DNA of 64,000 bases from Acinetobacter sp. ANC 4173. GTDB taxonomy: Bacteria > Pseudomonadota > Gammaproteobacteria > Pseudomonadales > Moraxellaceae. Made by a program: the position numbers and the translations under genes. This document shows, in pieces, positions 16,659 through 25,525 of this stretch (position 1 is the stretch's first letter; each line of letters opens with the position of its first letter). Below the pieces are notes generated by a model. It was not told where the DNA came from and ran no database searches. It saw nothing but the letters and a program-made list of their open reading frames with translations. The stretch spans positions 1 to 64,000 of the forward strand of contig NZ_SJOF01000004.1 in the NCBI RefSeq assembly GCF_004331255.1, written 5' to 3'.

Positions 16659-17402
16659 TTAGCAAGCATCAGATAATGCGAAATAACGTACATTGTTTTG
16701 GAACGCACGCTGGTTTTGCGCACATGAATCACGGCAAATATCATGTTCATGCAAAGGATTGGCTTTAAACAGGGAAAGTTGAATGTCCGCTGGTTGATAA
16801 ACTGGGTGCTGATCTAAAGCATGTGGTGCAGCAGACAAGCAGACTAAGCAATCCATTTCAAAGCGTAGTTCAATCACTTGATCGGTATTGTCAGTGCCTA
16901 CATAAGCGAGTTCGCCTGTATCATTGGGCGCCACTTTGGAAAATAGATTGAGCGTGGCACTTAAATCGGCTTGTCCTAAAGAAAATTTCGCCATTTCCAC
17001 CAATAAACCATCTACACCACTTTGATACATGGCATTGCGTGCAGCTTGAAAGTTTTGCTGACCATATTGTGCTGCGATCTGTTCTGCACGGCTTGCACCA
17101 CATAGCACATCGTTCCAACCGTGTTCATCAGTAACGATGGAAGCCATGACACGTCCAAGGTCTGAATACAACACATGACCTGAACTTAAATAGGCGGTAT
17201 GTTGCCCTTTCAGACTGTCTGGCATATTAAAACGCTCTAATTTATCGGCAGCATTAACACAGAACAGTGAAACATTGGCATGTTTAGAAAGTGCTTTAAA
17301 ACGGAGAATTGCGCCTTTTTGAATACGTCCCGACCAGTGATGCCCGCCTTGCAAGACTTCAGTCCATAGTGTTTGGTTATTGTGATATTGCTGTAAGCCC
17401 AT
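16659..17402 (-). CDS. Carboxyguanidine deiminase subunit, DUF1989 (urea carboxylase-associated protein 2 type)
   Basis: A 247-residue DUF1989 protein and first gene of the riboswitch-controlled operon. The start is the ATG at 17400-17402, preceded by AGAGGT 7 bp upstream. It shares with its smaller neighbour the layout GGHHWSGRIQKGAILRF, a central HGWNDVLCGASR motif at the putative metal site, and a C-terminal RFEMDCLVCLSAAPH. It is presumed to form a heteromeric carboxyguanidine deiminase with the product of the next gene, 18 bp downstream. The Cys/His cluster is less complete than in the shorter subunit (no ACSCE equivalent), which fits a catalytic/non-catalytic pair, although that is inference. 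Confidence 0.83.
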   Translation of the reverse strand: MGLQQYHNNQTLWTEVLQGGHHWSGRIQKGAILRFKALSKHANVSLFCVNAADKLERFNMPDSLKGQHTAYLSSGHVLYSDLGRVMASIVTDEHGWNDVLCGASRAEQIAAQYGQQNFQAARNAMYQSGVDGLLVEMAKFSLGQADLSATLNLFSKVAPNDTGELAYVGTDNTDQVIELRFEMDCLVCLSAAPHALDQHPVYQPADIQLSLFKANPLHEHDICRDSCAQNQRAFQNNVRYFALSDAC

Positions 17403-17427
17403 TGCTGTTACCTCTTCGGTGGATTCG

Positions 17428-17527
17428 CATGACCTCCCGGGCTTTTATCCCTCCGTGTAGTTCTTTCGAACCGTGAACTCTCGGTCTCAGACATACGCGT
17501 GCGTATCGGAACCCTAGTTCACTTTTT
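17428..17527 (-). promoter_or_regulatory. Guanidine-I (ykkC) riboswitch
   Basis: On the minus strand the leader carries, in order, the class-defining blocks CTAGGGTTCCG (17517 down to 17507), AGACCGAGAG (17487 down to 17478), and ACACGGAGGGATAAAAGCCC followed by GGGAGGTC (17458 down to 17431). These match the conserved core of the guanidine-I aptamer, including the ACACGG and AAAAGCCCGGGAG joining regions. The aptamer ends about 15-20 nt before the ribosome-binding site of the first DUF1989 gene, and no terminator hairpin with a T-tract follows. Control is therefore probably at translation initiation. Confidence 0.93.
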
Positions 17528-17562
17528 CATAGCAATGATTAAGCAAAGGCTGTGCCAATTTA

Positions 17563-17590
17563 GTATTACGGTTTTTATCATTCGTAATAC
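17563..17590. promoter_or_regulatory. 28-bp NikR-like operator, copy 3 (perfect dyad)
   Basis: GTATTAC, 14 bp, then GTAATAC, a perfect 7+7 dyad; the outer flanks extend it by TA on each side (TAGTATTAC and GTAATACTA). It lies about 35 bp upstream of the guanidine-I aptamer, where the operon promoter should be. This is the best of the three copies and gives the consensus for the set. Confidence 0.75.
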
Positions 17591-17616
17591 TATTTTTGAG
17601 CGAAGATGATGCAAAA

Positions 17617-17641
17617 ATAAAAAAAGGTGCTTTTTTGCACC
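17617..17641 (-). terminator. Terminator of the diguanylate cyclase gene
   Basis: On the minus strand GGTGC-AAAAAA-GCACC is followed by a T-run, placed about 55 bp after the cyclase stop codon. Confidence 0.75.
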
Positions 17642-17696
17642 AGAAACAAGGCAATTTCAAAAATAAATACGAAACAAATAGAGAATCTACTTTTTA

Positions 17697-18761
17697 TTAA
17701 CTCATTTCACAAATATATTGCACACCATCGCGTCCCTGACGTTTTACTTCATACAATGCCTGATCTGCCATTTTTAGCCAATCCGTCGTAGAACCTGCTG
17801 CGGCTGCCGAAGAAATCCCAATGCTAATACTCATCCGAAAATCTGGATTAATCGGTAAGCGAAAATGCCGTACTTTGTCCAAAATGGTTTGTGACAATTG
17901 CATGATTTCTTGCGAGCTGCTGTCCATCACAATCACAGCCAACTCATCACCACCGAATCGGGCAGGAATATCTTTACTTTGAATCGATTCTCTTAAGATA
18001 TTAGAAAGCTCAATCAGGACATAATCTCCCATTTCATGTCCATAGGTATCATTAATGTCCTTAAAATGATCCACATCGATTAACATTAAATGAGCCGTAC
18101 TATTTCCACGTTGTGTCTGTACAAAAGTGCTGGCTAAACGCTGCTCAAACAAACGGCGGTTGGGAATATGCAACCGTGGATCCATTAAGGCAATCCGTTC
18201 AAACTGTCGATTTTTCTGACTTAAATTGGTAGAGAGCTTCCGAGATAAAATACTTAAGGCAATTAAATATAAGGTTGCCAATGGAATGGTGAGCCACACT
18301 GTATGTGGGCTAAAAGTTAAGGTCAGCGGCATACCAACCAACAACCAGATGCCAATCAAGGATACGGTAAATCCTAAAATTGAAGGTGCTAAAAGTTTCC
18401 ACCCTCCTGCCGCATAACGGTCTGCAATAAATACCGCCAGAATAATAAAAGATGGCATTGGACTTAAGCCCATTACCCCAATCCAAGCGCCTCCGAACAT
18501 GGTGTCTAGAATCAAACTGGTTTGTTCTGATTTCACAGGATCGCTGGATCTTCGACTGATTAAGAAGGCAACGCTTGGCCAAACAAAAGCATTCACTGCC
18601 AATAAAATGAAATAGCCACTTTCGTAATGCATATCCCGTAATACAGAAAAAATAGGGAAAAAACACAAGATCGTTCCAAGCTGTCGCATAATAAAAATTC
18701 GCTTGAGGAATTTTTTCGTTCGCGTTTGTAATAATTCTTCATCAGGAACAATGTAAGACAT
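17697..18761 (-). CDS. Membrane diguanylate cyclase (MASE2-GGDEF)
   Basis: A 354-residue inner-membrane protein. Residues about 18-175 form a MASE2-type sensor region with several TM segments (RRSSDPVKSEQ, LILDTMFGGAWIGVM), as in AdrA/DgcC. A linker leads to a GGDEF domain (about 190-354) starting ALMDPRLHIPNRR, with LIDVDHFKDINDTYGH and the active-site loop ARFGGDELAV (270-274). The last position is Leu instead of the usual Phe. The upstream inhibitory-site RxxD reads QSKD, so product inhibition may be absent. It is predicted to make cyclic di-GMP and influence surface attachment. It is single-gene and has its own terminator. Confidence 0.88.
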   Translation of the reverse strand: MSYIVPDEELLQTRTKKFLKRIFIMRQLGTILCFFPIFSVLRDMHYESGYFILLAVNAFVWPSVAFLISRRSSDPVKSEQTSLILDTMFGGAWIGVMGLSPMPSFIILAVFIADRYAAGGWKLLAPSILGFTVSLIGIWLLVGMPLTLTFSPHTVWLTIPLATLYLIALSILSRKLSTNLSQKNRQFERIALMDPRLHIPNRRLFEQRLASTFVQTQRGNSTAHLMLIDVDHFKDINDTYGHEMGDYVLIELSNILRESIQSKDIPARFGGDELAVIVMDSSSQEIMQLSQTILDKVRHFRLPINPDFRMSISIGISSAAAAGSTTDWLKMADQALYEVKRQGRDGVQYICEMS

Positions 18762-18946
18762 ATTTAACTAATGCCAAATGAGAATGGTTTCCTCTAATGT
18801 AGCAAATTTTATTCCCTAATTTATCCCTATCATTTAAAAAAAGTTGATATTTCTCATTTTTTGAGACTAGAACTAATTGTTCTAGATTTTATTAGCCGAT
18901 TGCTGGAATTTAAGGTTCTAAATAAAAGACTTCCATAAAATACCAA

Positions 18947-18978
18947 ACGCACAAATGTAAATCATTACACTTGTGCGT
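18947..18978. terminator. Hairpin downstream of the MFS transporter gene
   Basis: ACGCACAAATGTAA / TTACACTTGTGCGT, a 14-bp stem with one mismatch and an ATCA loop, 33 bp after the transporter stop codon. The following T-tract is weak. Confidence 0.6.
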
Positions 18979-19010
18979 AGCTCATGATGATCGGCGGATA
19001 AAAGATTATT

Positions 19011-20225
19011 TTATTTTTGCTCTTGCTGAGCTTTAAAACGTGATAATGCCGTGACTGCAATTGCCGAAAGAAGAATTCCCGGAGCACTTGCCACCAAAAT
19101 ACCCGTTGTACCCAAACCCAAGGCTAAAATTTTACCTGTCAGTAATGGCCCCGTCATTGCCCCTAAGCGCCCCAAAGAAATTGCACTGCCTACACCTGTG
19201 ACTTTACCCGCGCCTGAATAAAAGATTGGGGAAATACCGTATAAGATCGATTGGCCACCCGTAGAAAAAATCCCTCCAAGAACACCAGCAACAATTAATA
19301 CAGCAACCACTTTACTGGTAAACAGCAACAATAGCGCGACAAATAAACCTGAATAGATAATCACCGCCATCTGCCATAATTTCAAACGATCTAACAAGTA
19401 ACCAAAGCAAAGCGTACCAATCACAGCGCCTACCTGAAACACCAACATCACTAAAAATGCTTGCTGCTTTTCTAAGCCTTGTTCCATCAGCAAGTTCGGT
19501 AACCAGCTAATTAAAATATAGTTCACCATCAAGGTAAAAAAGAAACTCACCCAGAGTGGTAAAGTCTGTTTAAATTTTTGCTGCTGAAATAATACTTCAG
19601 TCATTGCAGGGACAGGTGCTAGGTCAGCATTTTCGACAAGCATCGTTTGCTTCGGTTTATCTTTTAAGATAAATGCCATAAATGGAATCAATACCAATGG
19701 GCTGATCCCACCAATCAGGAACAATGTCTGCCATGGAATATCTTTAAAATAAATCGCAAGACCTGCCACAAAAATGGCACCTACAGGCAAACCGCAATAC
19801 ATCAAACTGTTTAATTTTCCGCGGTTAGCTTCCGTGGCTTCATCACCGACCACTGAAATCATGGTTGGCATTGCTGCACCCAAACCTAGCCCCGTGAAAA
19901 AGCGCGCGAGATATAAAACTTCTACATTTGGTGCGATTGCTGTAATACTAAAAAACACCCCAAAGATCGCAATAGACAGCATCAGGACTTTCTTTTGCCC
20001 TAAATAATCAGCAAAGCGTCCACCAAAGAATGCGCCAAACAGCATGCCAAATACACCAAGGCTAAATACATAGCCCATTTGTACTTGATCTAAACCAAAG
20101 GTTGCTGCGATTCCTTTTGCTGCAATACCGGGGGCTTGTAGGTCGAAACCTTCAAAAAAAGCCACCCAAAAACACAAAAATACGATGAGGAATTTCTGCA
20201 TTTTTCCCGTGTTTGTTTGAGCCAT
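19011..20225 (-). CDS. mhpT: MFS aromatic-acid:H+ symporter (MhpT-like)
   Basis: A 404-residue 12-TM transporter of the aromatic acid:H+ symporter family. TM1 has FFEGFDLQAPGIAAKGI and the TM2-3 loop has GGRFADYLGQKKVL, both typical of MhpT (3-(3-hydroxyphenyl)propionate uptake) and close to PcaK/BenK. It sits alone on its strand; no aromatic-degrading enzyme gene is adjacent, so the actual substrate (hydroxyphenylpropionate, hydroxycinnamate or another aromatic acid) is not settled. The gene symbol is by resemblance. Confidence 0.75.
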   Translation of the reverse strand: MAQTNTGKMQKFLIVFLCFWVAFFEGFDLQAPGIAAKGIAATFGLDQVQMGYVFSLGVFGMLFGAFFGGRFADYLGQKKVLMLSIAIFGVFFSITAIAPNVEVLYLARFFTGLGLGAAMPTMISVVGDEATEANRGKLNSLMYCGLPVGAIFVAGLAIYFKDIPWQTLFLIGGISPLVLIPFMAFILKDKPKQTMLVENADLAPVPAMTEVLFQQQKFKQTLPLWVSFFFTLMVNYILISWLPNLLMEQGLEKQQAFLVMLVFQVGAVIGTLCFGYLLDRLKLWQMAVIIYSGLFVALLLLFTSKVVAVLIVAGVLGGIFSTGGQSILYGISPIFYSGAGKVTGVGSAISLGRLGAMTGPLLTGKILALGLGTTGILVASAPGILLSAIAVTALSRFKAQQEQK

Positions 20226-20592
20226 AATTGATCTCCATCAATAGTTTGCAAGTTGGCTAAAACTTGTAGGGCTATTTTGAAAGGTATCACTGGCGAGAAA
20301 TAGCACGACAATGGTCGGGATTGCTTCAAGGTATACAACATCAAACCTATTAAATAAGACCTGAACCATATAATTAAATGAATAAATAGAATTTCAGACC
20401 AAATTATTTATATAAATTTCAATATCTTAATATTTAACTAGTTTTAGGCTATCGAACGATCAGAACTGACTATACTTTTCTTTTTTTCTCTAAAATTGGT
20501 AATACATTGCATCTCTTTAGTTGAACTCTACTTTTATTATTCAAATTCATCGTATACTCGAATAAGTCATCAATTTTAATAACTTAAAGATA
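20226..20592. other. Intergenic region, no gene seen
   Basis: 367 AT-rich bases between divergent genes. TATACT at 20553-20558 could be a -10 element for the SIR2 gene, but a well-spaced -35 is not obvious. A lone GTAATAC (20499-20505) has no partner at the 28-bp spacing and is not an operator. Confidence 0.4.
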
Positions 20593-22425
20593 ATGAGCTT
20601 TAACGTAAAAGAAGTCGCACAGCTTTTAAAACAAGCCAAAGAAAATGAAAAACCATATGTATTCTTTACGGGTGCTGGTTGCTCAGTGAAAGCAGACGTT
20701 CCAACTGCAACAGAACTCATTCAAGAGATTTGCAAGAAATTCCCAATCCAAGTCAAAAATATTGATCCAGAAAAAGACAAGTACAATTACGGCAAGTATA
20801 TGTCTGCTTTAGATAAATCTGAGCGTAGGGAATTACTTAAGCCACACATTATCGACAATAAAAAAATCAATTGGGCACATATTGCTCTCGCTTGCCTTAT
20901 GCAAGGTGGATATATCCAACGTGTTCTAACCTTTAATTTTGACAGCATACTGTCACGCCCTTGTAATCTTCTAGGCTTACACCCTTCTATTTATGATTTT
21001 GCAACTGCCAACCCACATCTTTATCATTTAATTAATGATCCGTCTATTGTTCACTTACATGGGCAAGGGACAGGATTTGTTCAACTGAATACGCGAGAAG
21101 AAACACTAAAGCATACCGAAAAATTGGGAGATTTTATTGCTTCAACTTTAAACTCAAATCCAAGTTTATTTATTGGCTATAGTGGTAATGCAGACGAATT
21201 TTTCCCCCTACTCGAGAAAAAATATTCAGAACAACATCGTTTAATTTGGACAGGGCGGAAAGATAATCTTGATTTAATTGAAGTAGAGCCAGTTAAAGGT
21301 TTTTTAAAAAAGAATAATAATTTAACACATTATATTGGCGGTATTGATGCTGACGACTTCTTAATCCAACTAGCAAAAGAACTTGAATGTTTTCCACCAG
21401 AGCTTTTTTCTAATCCTTATAGGTTCTTAAACCAACAACTTGAAAATATACAACCTTACCCATTGGGAGATGGATTAGATATCCTTGAGAATCTGACTGG
21501 ATATCTAAAAGAACAAGCTAAAAAGCCTTTAAATAAAAGCTTATATACCGCTGTCATACATAAATATCCAAACAAAGAATCTACTCAGGGACTTGCTGAA
21601 AAAGCCATTGATGACATTATGTGGGCATATAATAAACAAGCAGTTATATTTTTAGAGAATCAGAATTTTAATGAATGCTTTCGAATTTATGAACAAGCCC
21701 TGTCAATTTCTGACAGTCATTTAGGATGTAATCTTAATTTTTCGGCTGCTAAATTAAACTTAGCGATTAATAACCCCCAAGAGTCTCATTTTTCTGATGC
21801 AATACAATATGCTGAAAGTGTCCTATTAAAATTTCCAAATAATTTAAATGCTTTGATAACTCATGCGAATGCTATTCTTGGATTAGCTCGTTTTACAAAA
21901 GATGATAAATTATTAAGTAAAGTAATCTCAATGTATGAAGAAATTTATCAAAATGATAACAATCATACCTATTATCTAGAAAACTTTGCTTTAGCACTTT
22001 CTGATTTAGGGAGTATTAAAGAAGATAAAAAATTAATCAAAACATCTTTTATATATTATGAGCAGTATTTAGCCCATCAAAAAAATGATATTCAAGTGCT
22101 AGAGAATTATATATCTGCTCTTTTCAATTATTACCACCTCGAACCAAATGAAGAGTTGCTTAATCGTAGTATCGAACTCATTCAGACAGTATTAACAAGT
22201 AAACCTAAGGATACCTATAACTTAGCTTGTTACTATTCATTAAAAAATAATCAAGAACTATGCAAAGAAAATCTACTGAATGCAGAAAAGCATAATACGC
22301 TACCTTCAAATCCACATAAACATCTTAGTGATGATCAAGATTTAAACAATATACGTCAAGAACAATGGTTCAGTAATCTTCTCGAACGTTTAAAAGAAAA
22401 AGAAGGAATAGCTAAAACCGCTTAA
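20593..22425 (+). CDS. SIR2-domain NADase-like protein with TPR repeats (candidate anti-phage effector)
   Basis: A 610-residue cytoplasmic protein. Residues about 20-260 form a SIR2-like fold: FFTGAGCSV (24-32) for NAD binding, LTFNFDSIL (112-120), VHLHG with His156 as the likely catalytic His (153-157), and IGYSGNADEF (194-203). Residues about 340-600 look like tetratricopeptide helical repeats (NKQAVIFLENQNFNECFRIYEQAL, and others). Bacterial SIR2 domains fused to sensor repeats (DSR, ThsA and related) deplete NAD+ on phage infection. The gene is AT-rich, lies alone between a transporter and mnmG, and has its own terminator, which fits an acquired single-gene defence system. No partner gene was seen. 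Confidence 0.8.
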   Translation: MSFNVKEVAQLLKQAKENEKPYVFFTGAGCSVKADVPTATELIQEICKKFPIQVKNIDPEKDKYNYGKYMSALDKSERRELLKPHIIDNKKINWAHIALACLMQGGYIQRVLTFNFDSILSRPCNLLGLHPSIYDFATANPHLYHLINDPSIVHLHGQGTGFVQLNTREETLKHTEKLGDFIASTLNSNPSLFIGYSGNADEFFPLLEKKYSEQHRLIWTGRKDNLDLIEVEPVKGFLKKNNNLTHYIGGIDADDFLIQLAKELECFPPELFSNPYRFLNQQLENIQPYPLGDGLDILENLTGYLKEQAKKPLNKSLYTAVIHKYPNKESTQGLAEKAIDDIMWAYNKQAVIFLENQNFNECFRIYEQALSISDSHLGCNLNFSAAKLNLAINNPQESHFSDAIQYAESVLLKFPNNLNALITHANAILGLARFTKDDKLLSKVISMYEEIYQNDNNHTYYLENFALALSDLGSIKEDKKLIKTSFIYYEQYLAHQKNDIQVLENYISALFNYYHLEPNEELLNRSIELIQTVLTSKPKDTYNLACYYSLKNNQELCKENLLNAEKHNTLPSNPHKHLSDDQDLNNIRQEQWFSNLLERLKEKEGIAKTA

Positions 22426-22427
22426 AT

Positions 22428-22455
22428 AAAAAACCCGCTCTAAGGCAGGTTTTTT
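22428..22455. terminator. Terminator between the SIR2 gene and mnmG
   Basis: AAAAAACC-C-GC / GC-A-GGTTTTTT, one mismatch, short loop and T-tracts on both strands; it can serve both convergent genes. Confidence 0.8.
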
Positions 22456-22469
22456 CAAATCAAATCTGC

Positions 22470-24350
22470 TTAAGCAGATTTCTTGGTTTGTGCATTCTTA
22501 CGAATCGTAATCATCACCAACTGTATTGCTGCCGGCGTTACACCCGGAATACGACCTGCTTGTGCCAAAGTATCTGGACGCACATCTTTCAATTTTAAAG
22601 TAATTTCACGAGATAAACCTGAAACTACATCATAATCAAAGTCGGCTGGAATTTTGGTTTCTTCCAAACGCTTCATTTGCGCGACATCTTCATGCTGACG
22701 GTTAATATAACCTGCATATTTCACCGCGATTTCAATTTGATCACCCACTTGTGCAGAGACTTCAGAACCTGTGAGTTCTGCAATTTGAGCAAATGAAATA
22801 TTCGGACGTTTGAGCAAATCAATCGCAGAACACTCTTTCGATAAATCCGCACCTGTCATTTCGACAAACTTTTTACCCATCGGGTTATTTGGTGCCGCCC
22901 AAAGGTGTTGTAAACGACCTGTTTCTTGCTCAACGGCTTCCATTTTTTCACAATAAGCCGCCCAACGTACATCATCCACCAAGCCCATTTCACGACCCAC
23001 TGGCGTTAAGCGTTGATCCGCATTGTCTTCACGTAACATCAAACGGTATTCGGCACGTGAGGTAAACATACGGTACGGTTCTTTCGTACCTAGCGTAATC
23101 AAGTCATCTACCAACACACCCATATACGCTTCATCACGTTTTGGTGTCCATTGCTCTTGATCCCATGCACGACGCGCAGCGTTCAGACCTGCCAATAAAC
23201 CTTGTGCACCCGCTTCTTCATAACCTGTCGTACCATTAATTTGGCCCGCAAAATACAGGTTATTAATGGCTTTGGTTTCTAAAGTAAATTTCAATGCTTG
23301 TGGGTTGAAGTAATCGTACTCAATGGCATAGCCCGGACGTAAAATATGCGCATTTTCCATGCCGCGAATCGAACGTACCAATTCAAACTGCACATCAAAT
23401 GGAAGTGAGGTCGAAATACCATTTGGATAAAGCTCATGTGTATCTAAGCCTTCAGGCTCTAAGAACACTTGATGTGAGTCTTTATCCGCAAAACGGTGAA
23501 TTTTATCTTCAATTGATGGACAGTAACGTGGACCCACGCCTTCAATGACACCAGTGTACATTGGTGAACGGTCTAAACCGCCACGGATAATGTCGTGGGT
23601 TTTTTCATTGGTATGAGTAATGTAGCAGTTGACTTGTTCAGGGTGCATAGATACATCACCCATAAATGACATCACAGGAGATGGGAAATCACCTGGTTGA
23701 GGAGTCATTACAGAAAAATCCACAGAACGCGCATCAATACGTGGTGGTGTACCCGTTTTTAAACGGCCTACAGGTAGATTCAACTCACGTAAACGGTGTG
23801 CGAGCGAAATTGATGGTGGATCACCTGCGCGACCGCCACTTGATTTTTCAAGCCCAACGTGGATTACACCACCTAAGAAGGTTCCCGCAGTCAGTACAAC
23901 AGTTTTCGCATCAAAGCGAATACCCATTTGGGTCACAACGCCTTTTACAGTATCGCCGTCAACAATCAGATCGTCTGCTGCTTGTTGAAAAATATCCAAA
24001 TTGGCTTGGTTTTCTAAAGTGTCACGAATCGCAGCTTTATAACGTACACGGTCAGCCTGCGCACGTGTCGCGCGTACTGCTGCACCTTTACGTGAATTTA
24101 GAATACGGAACTGAATACCACCTTTGTCGGCAGCCAATGCCATTGCACCGCCCAAAGCATCAATTTCACGGACTAAGTGCGATTTACCAATGCCACCAAT
24201 GGCCGGGTTACAGCTCATCTGCCCTAAAGTCTCAATGTTATGAGTCAGGAGTAAAGTCTGTCGACCCATACGCGCCGCAGCAAGCGCTGCTTCCGTACCT
24301 GCGTGACCGCCACCGATAACAATGACATCGTAAACTTTAGGATAATGCAT
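22470..24350 (-). CDS. mnmG: tRNA uridine-5-carboxymethylaminomethyl modification enzyme MnmG
   Basis: A 626-residue FAD protein, the usual length for MnmG/GidA. The N-terminal dinucleotide-binding motif is [21 protein letters not shown], followed by the family signatures [24 protein letters not shown] and [28 protein letters not shown] segments, the latter reading [16 protein letters not shown] here. With MnmE it installs the cmnm5 group on wobble uridine 34 of several tRNAs in the cytoplasm. It is a single-gene unit here, with no rsmG/gidB neighbour in the window. Confidence 0.96.
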   Translation of the reverse strand: MHYPKVYDVIVIGGGHAGTEAALAAARMGRQTLLLTHNIETLGQMSCNPAIGGIGKSHLVREIDALGGAMALAADKGGIQFRILNSRKGAAVRATRAQADRVRYKAAIRDTLENQANLDIFQQAADDLIVDGDTVKGVVTQMGIRFDAKTVVLTAGTFLGGVIHVGLEKSSGGRAGDPPSISLAHRLRELNLPVGRLKTGTPPRIDARSVDFSVMTPQPGDFPSPVMSFMGDVSMHPEQVNCYITHTNEKTHDIIRGGLDRSPMYTGVIEGVGPRYCPSIEDKIHRFADKDSHQVFLEPEGLDTHELYPNGISTSLPFDVQFELVRSIRGMENAHILRPGYAIEYDYFNPQALKFTLETKAINNLYFAGQINGTTGYEEAGAQGLLAGLNAARRAWDQEQWTPKRDEAYMGVLVDDLITLGTKEPYRMFTSRAEYRLMLREDNADQRLTPVGREMGLVDDVRWAAYCEKMEAVEQETGRLQHLWAAPNNPMGKKFVEMTGADLSKECSAIDLLKRPNISFAQIAELTGSEVSAQVGDQIEIAVKYAGYINRQHEDVAQMKRLEETKIPADFDYDVVSGLSREITLKLKDVRPDTLAQAGRIPGVTPAAIQLVMITIRKNAQTKKSA

Positions 24351-24613
24351 AGTGGTATAGAGAGAAATAAAAAGAATGACAGAGTACTATATCAAATTTT
24401 GCTGAATAAGTTGACCAAACAACTCAATTTTATTTTTAAAACATTTCCTATTGAATGTTGCATATCGCTACATAAACACTATTGAGCTGTCTAATAATGA
24501 AGCAATTTAACACAATTTTTCAGCACTTTTTACCTGATCTACACTGTTTTATTTTGGCTATTTTTTATTCTATTAAGGAGCGACATTAAAAATATAGGAA
24601 CAAGGTACGCATC

Positions 24614-24958
24614 ATGAATAAAAATATTCTACTCTCTGCTCTGCTCTGCGGTTTATGTCTTACTCCATTTGCGACTCAGGCAAATGATAAAGTTGAAACC
24701 ACCTACAACGCGCAAAGATATATGCAGGTCTGTAAAGGAAAAACTCAAGGCGCTCCTGTCAGTTTTGCTTACCGTGGCATTATTTGGAATGGAACCTGCG
24801 AACCACAATTCTTTAGTACTCATAAAGCAGTGAAGGGAAATGAATCTGAATTAATGACAGCATGCCAAACCGATATGGCCGCTAAATCTGTCATGATCAA
24901 CGGAATGGAAGTAAAAGGAAAATGTGCTTTAGGTTTCACTGCCCCTTATCCTAAATAA
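24614..24958 (+). CDS. Small secreted protein of unknown function
   Basis: A 114-residue protein with a clear signal peptide (MNKNILLSALLCGLCLTPFATQA, cleavage expected after about residue 23). The mature part is about 91 residues and has four cysteines (VCKGK, GTCEP, TACQT, GKCAL), which suggests two disulfides in the periplasm or outside the cell. I do not recognise a family. The start ATG follows AAGGTACGCATC, so the ribosome-binding site (AAGG) is modest. It stands alone between mnmG, which is transcribed away from it, and a long non-coding stretch. Confidence 0.75.
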   Translation: MNKNILLSALLCGLCLTPFATQANDKVETTYNAQRYMQVCKGKTQGAPVSFAYRGIIWNGTCEPQFFSTHKAVKGNESELMTACQTDMAAKSVMINGMEVKGKCALGFTAPYPK

Positions 24959-25525
24959 ACTGCAAGTCATTCACAATTATCCCCTCTTTAAGTGGTTAAA
25001 GTGTTTCATCTTTGACCACTTTCCCTATCAAATTTTATGAGTGATAAACCGCTCAAATCATGCGTTAGCAACCAATAAAATCATAAATATGATGAGAACT
25101 GATTGGTCACGCTTTACAGTCATTTTGACCATAAAATCTACTTGTCATTTTTAAAATTGAAAAAACTCCAACTGAATCCACACTTGAAAATAACTTTTAA
25201 ATAAAGTGAATATACAGCATAAAATTAATTTTAAACCTTAAAAAAAACAAAGGTTTATTTGCGAGAATAGATCATATAATTAAATTTCAAAAAGAGCTAT
25301 CCATCACATTAATCATTCTGCATTAAAAATCAATGCTCCCCCACGTAAGCACGTAGCATTGTGCATAAATGTTATTTGCAACTTTTATAAATACATTATG
25401 ATTAAAATGATTGTGTATCGCTTCGGCGAAAGACTCCTCACAAAAATAACCACAATCTCAATCAAAAACTCAGGATCGAGTTTTACTGATTTTAAAATTA
25501 AATTGATTTAACAATAGGAATAAAA
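24959..25525. other. Intergenic region with small hairpins
   Basis: 567 AT-rich bases without a convincing gene. At 25332-25360 AATGCT and ACGT pair with ACGT and AGCATT around a CCCCC bulge. CGCTTCGGCG follows near 25420. Neither has a T-tract. Confidence 0.4.

Noticed and set aside
20499..20505. A fourth 28-bp operator near the SIR2 gene
   Set aside because: Only one GTAATAC half-site is present; no matching half at the required distance.
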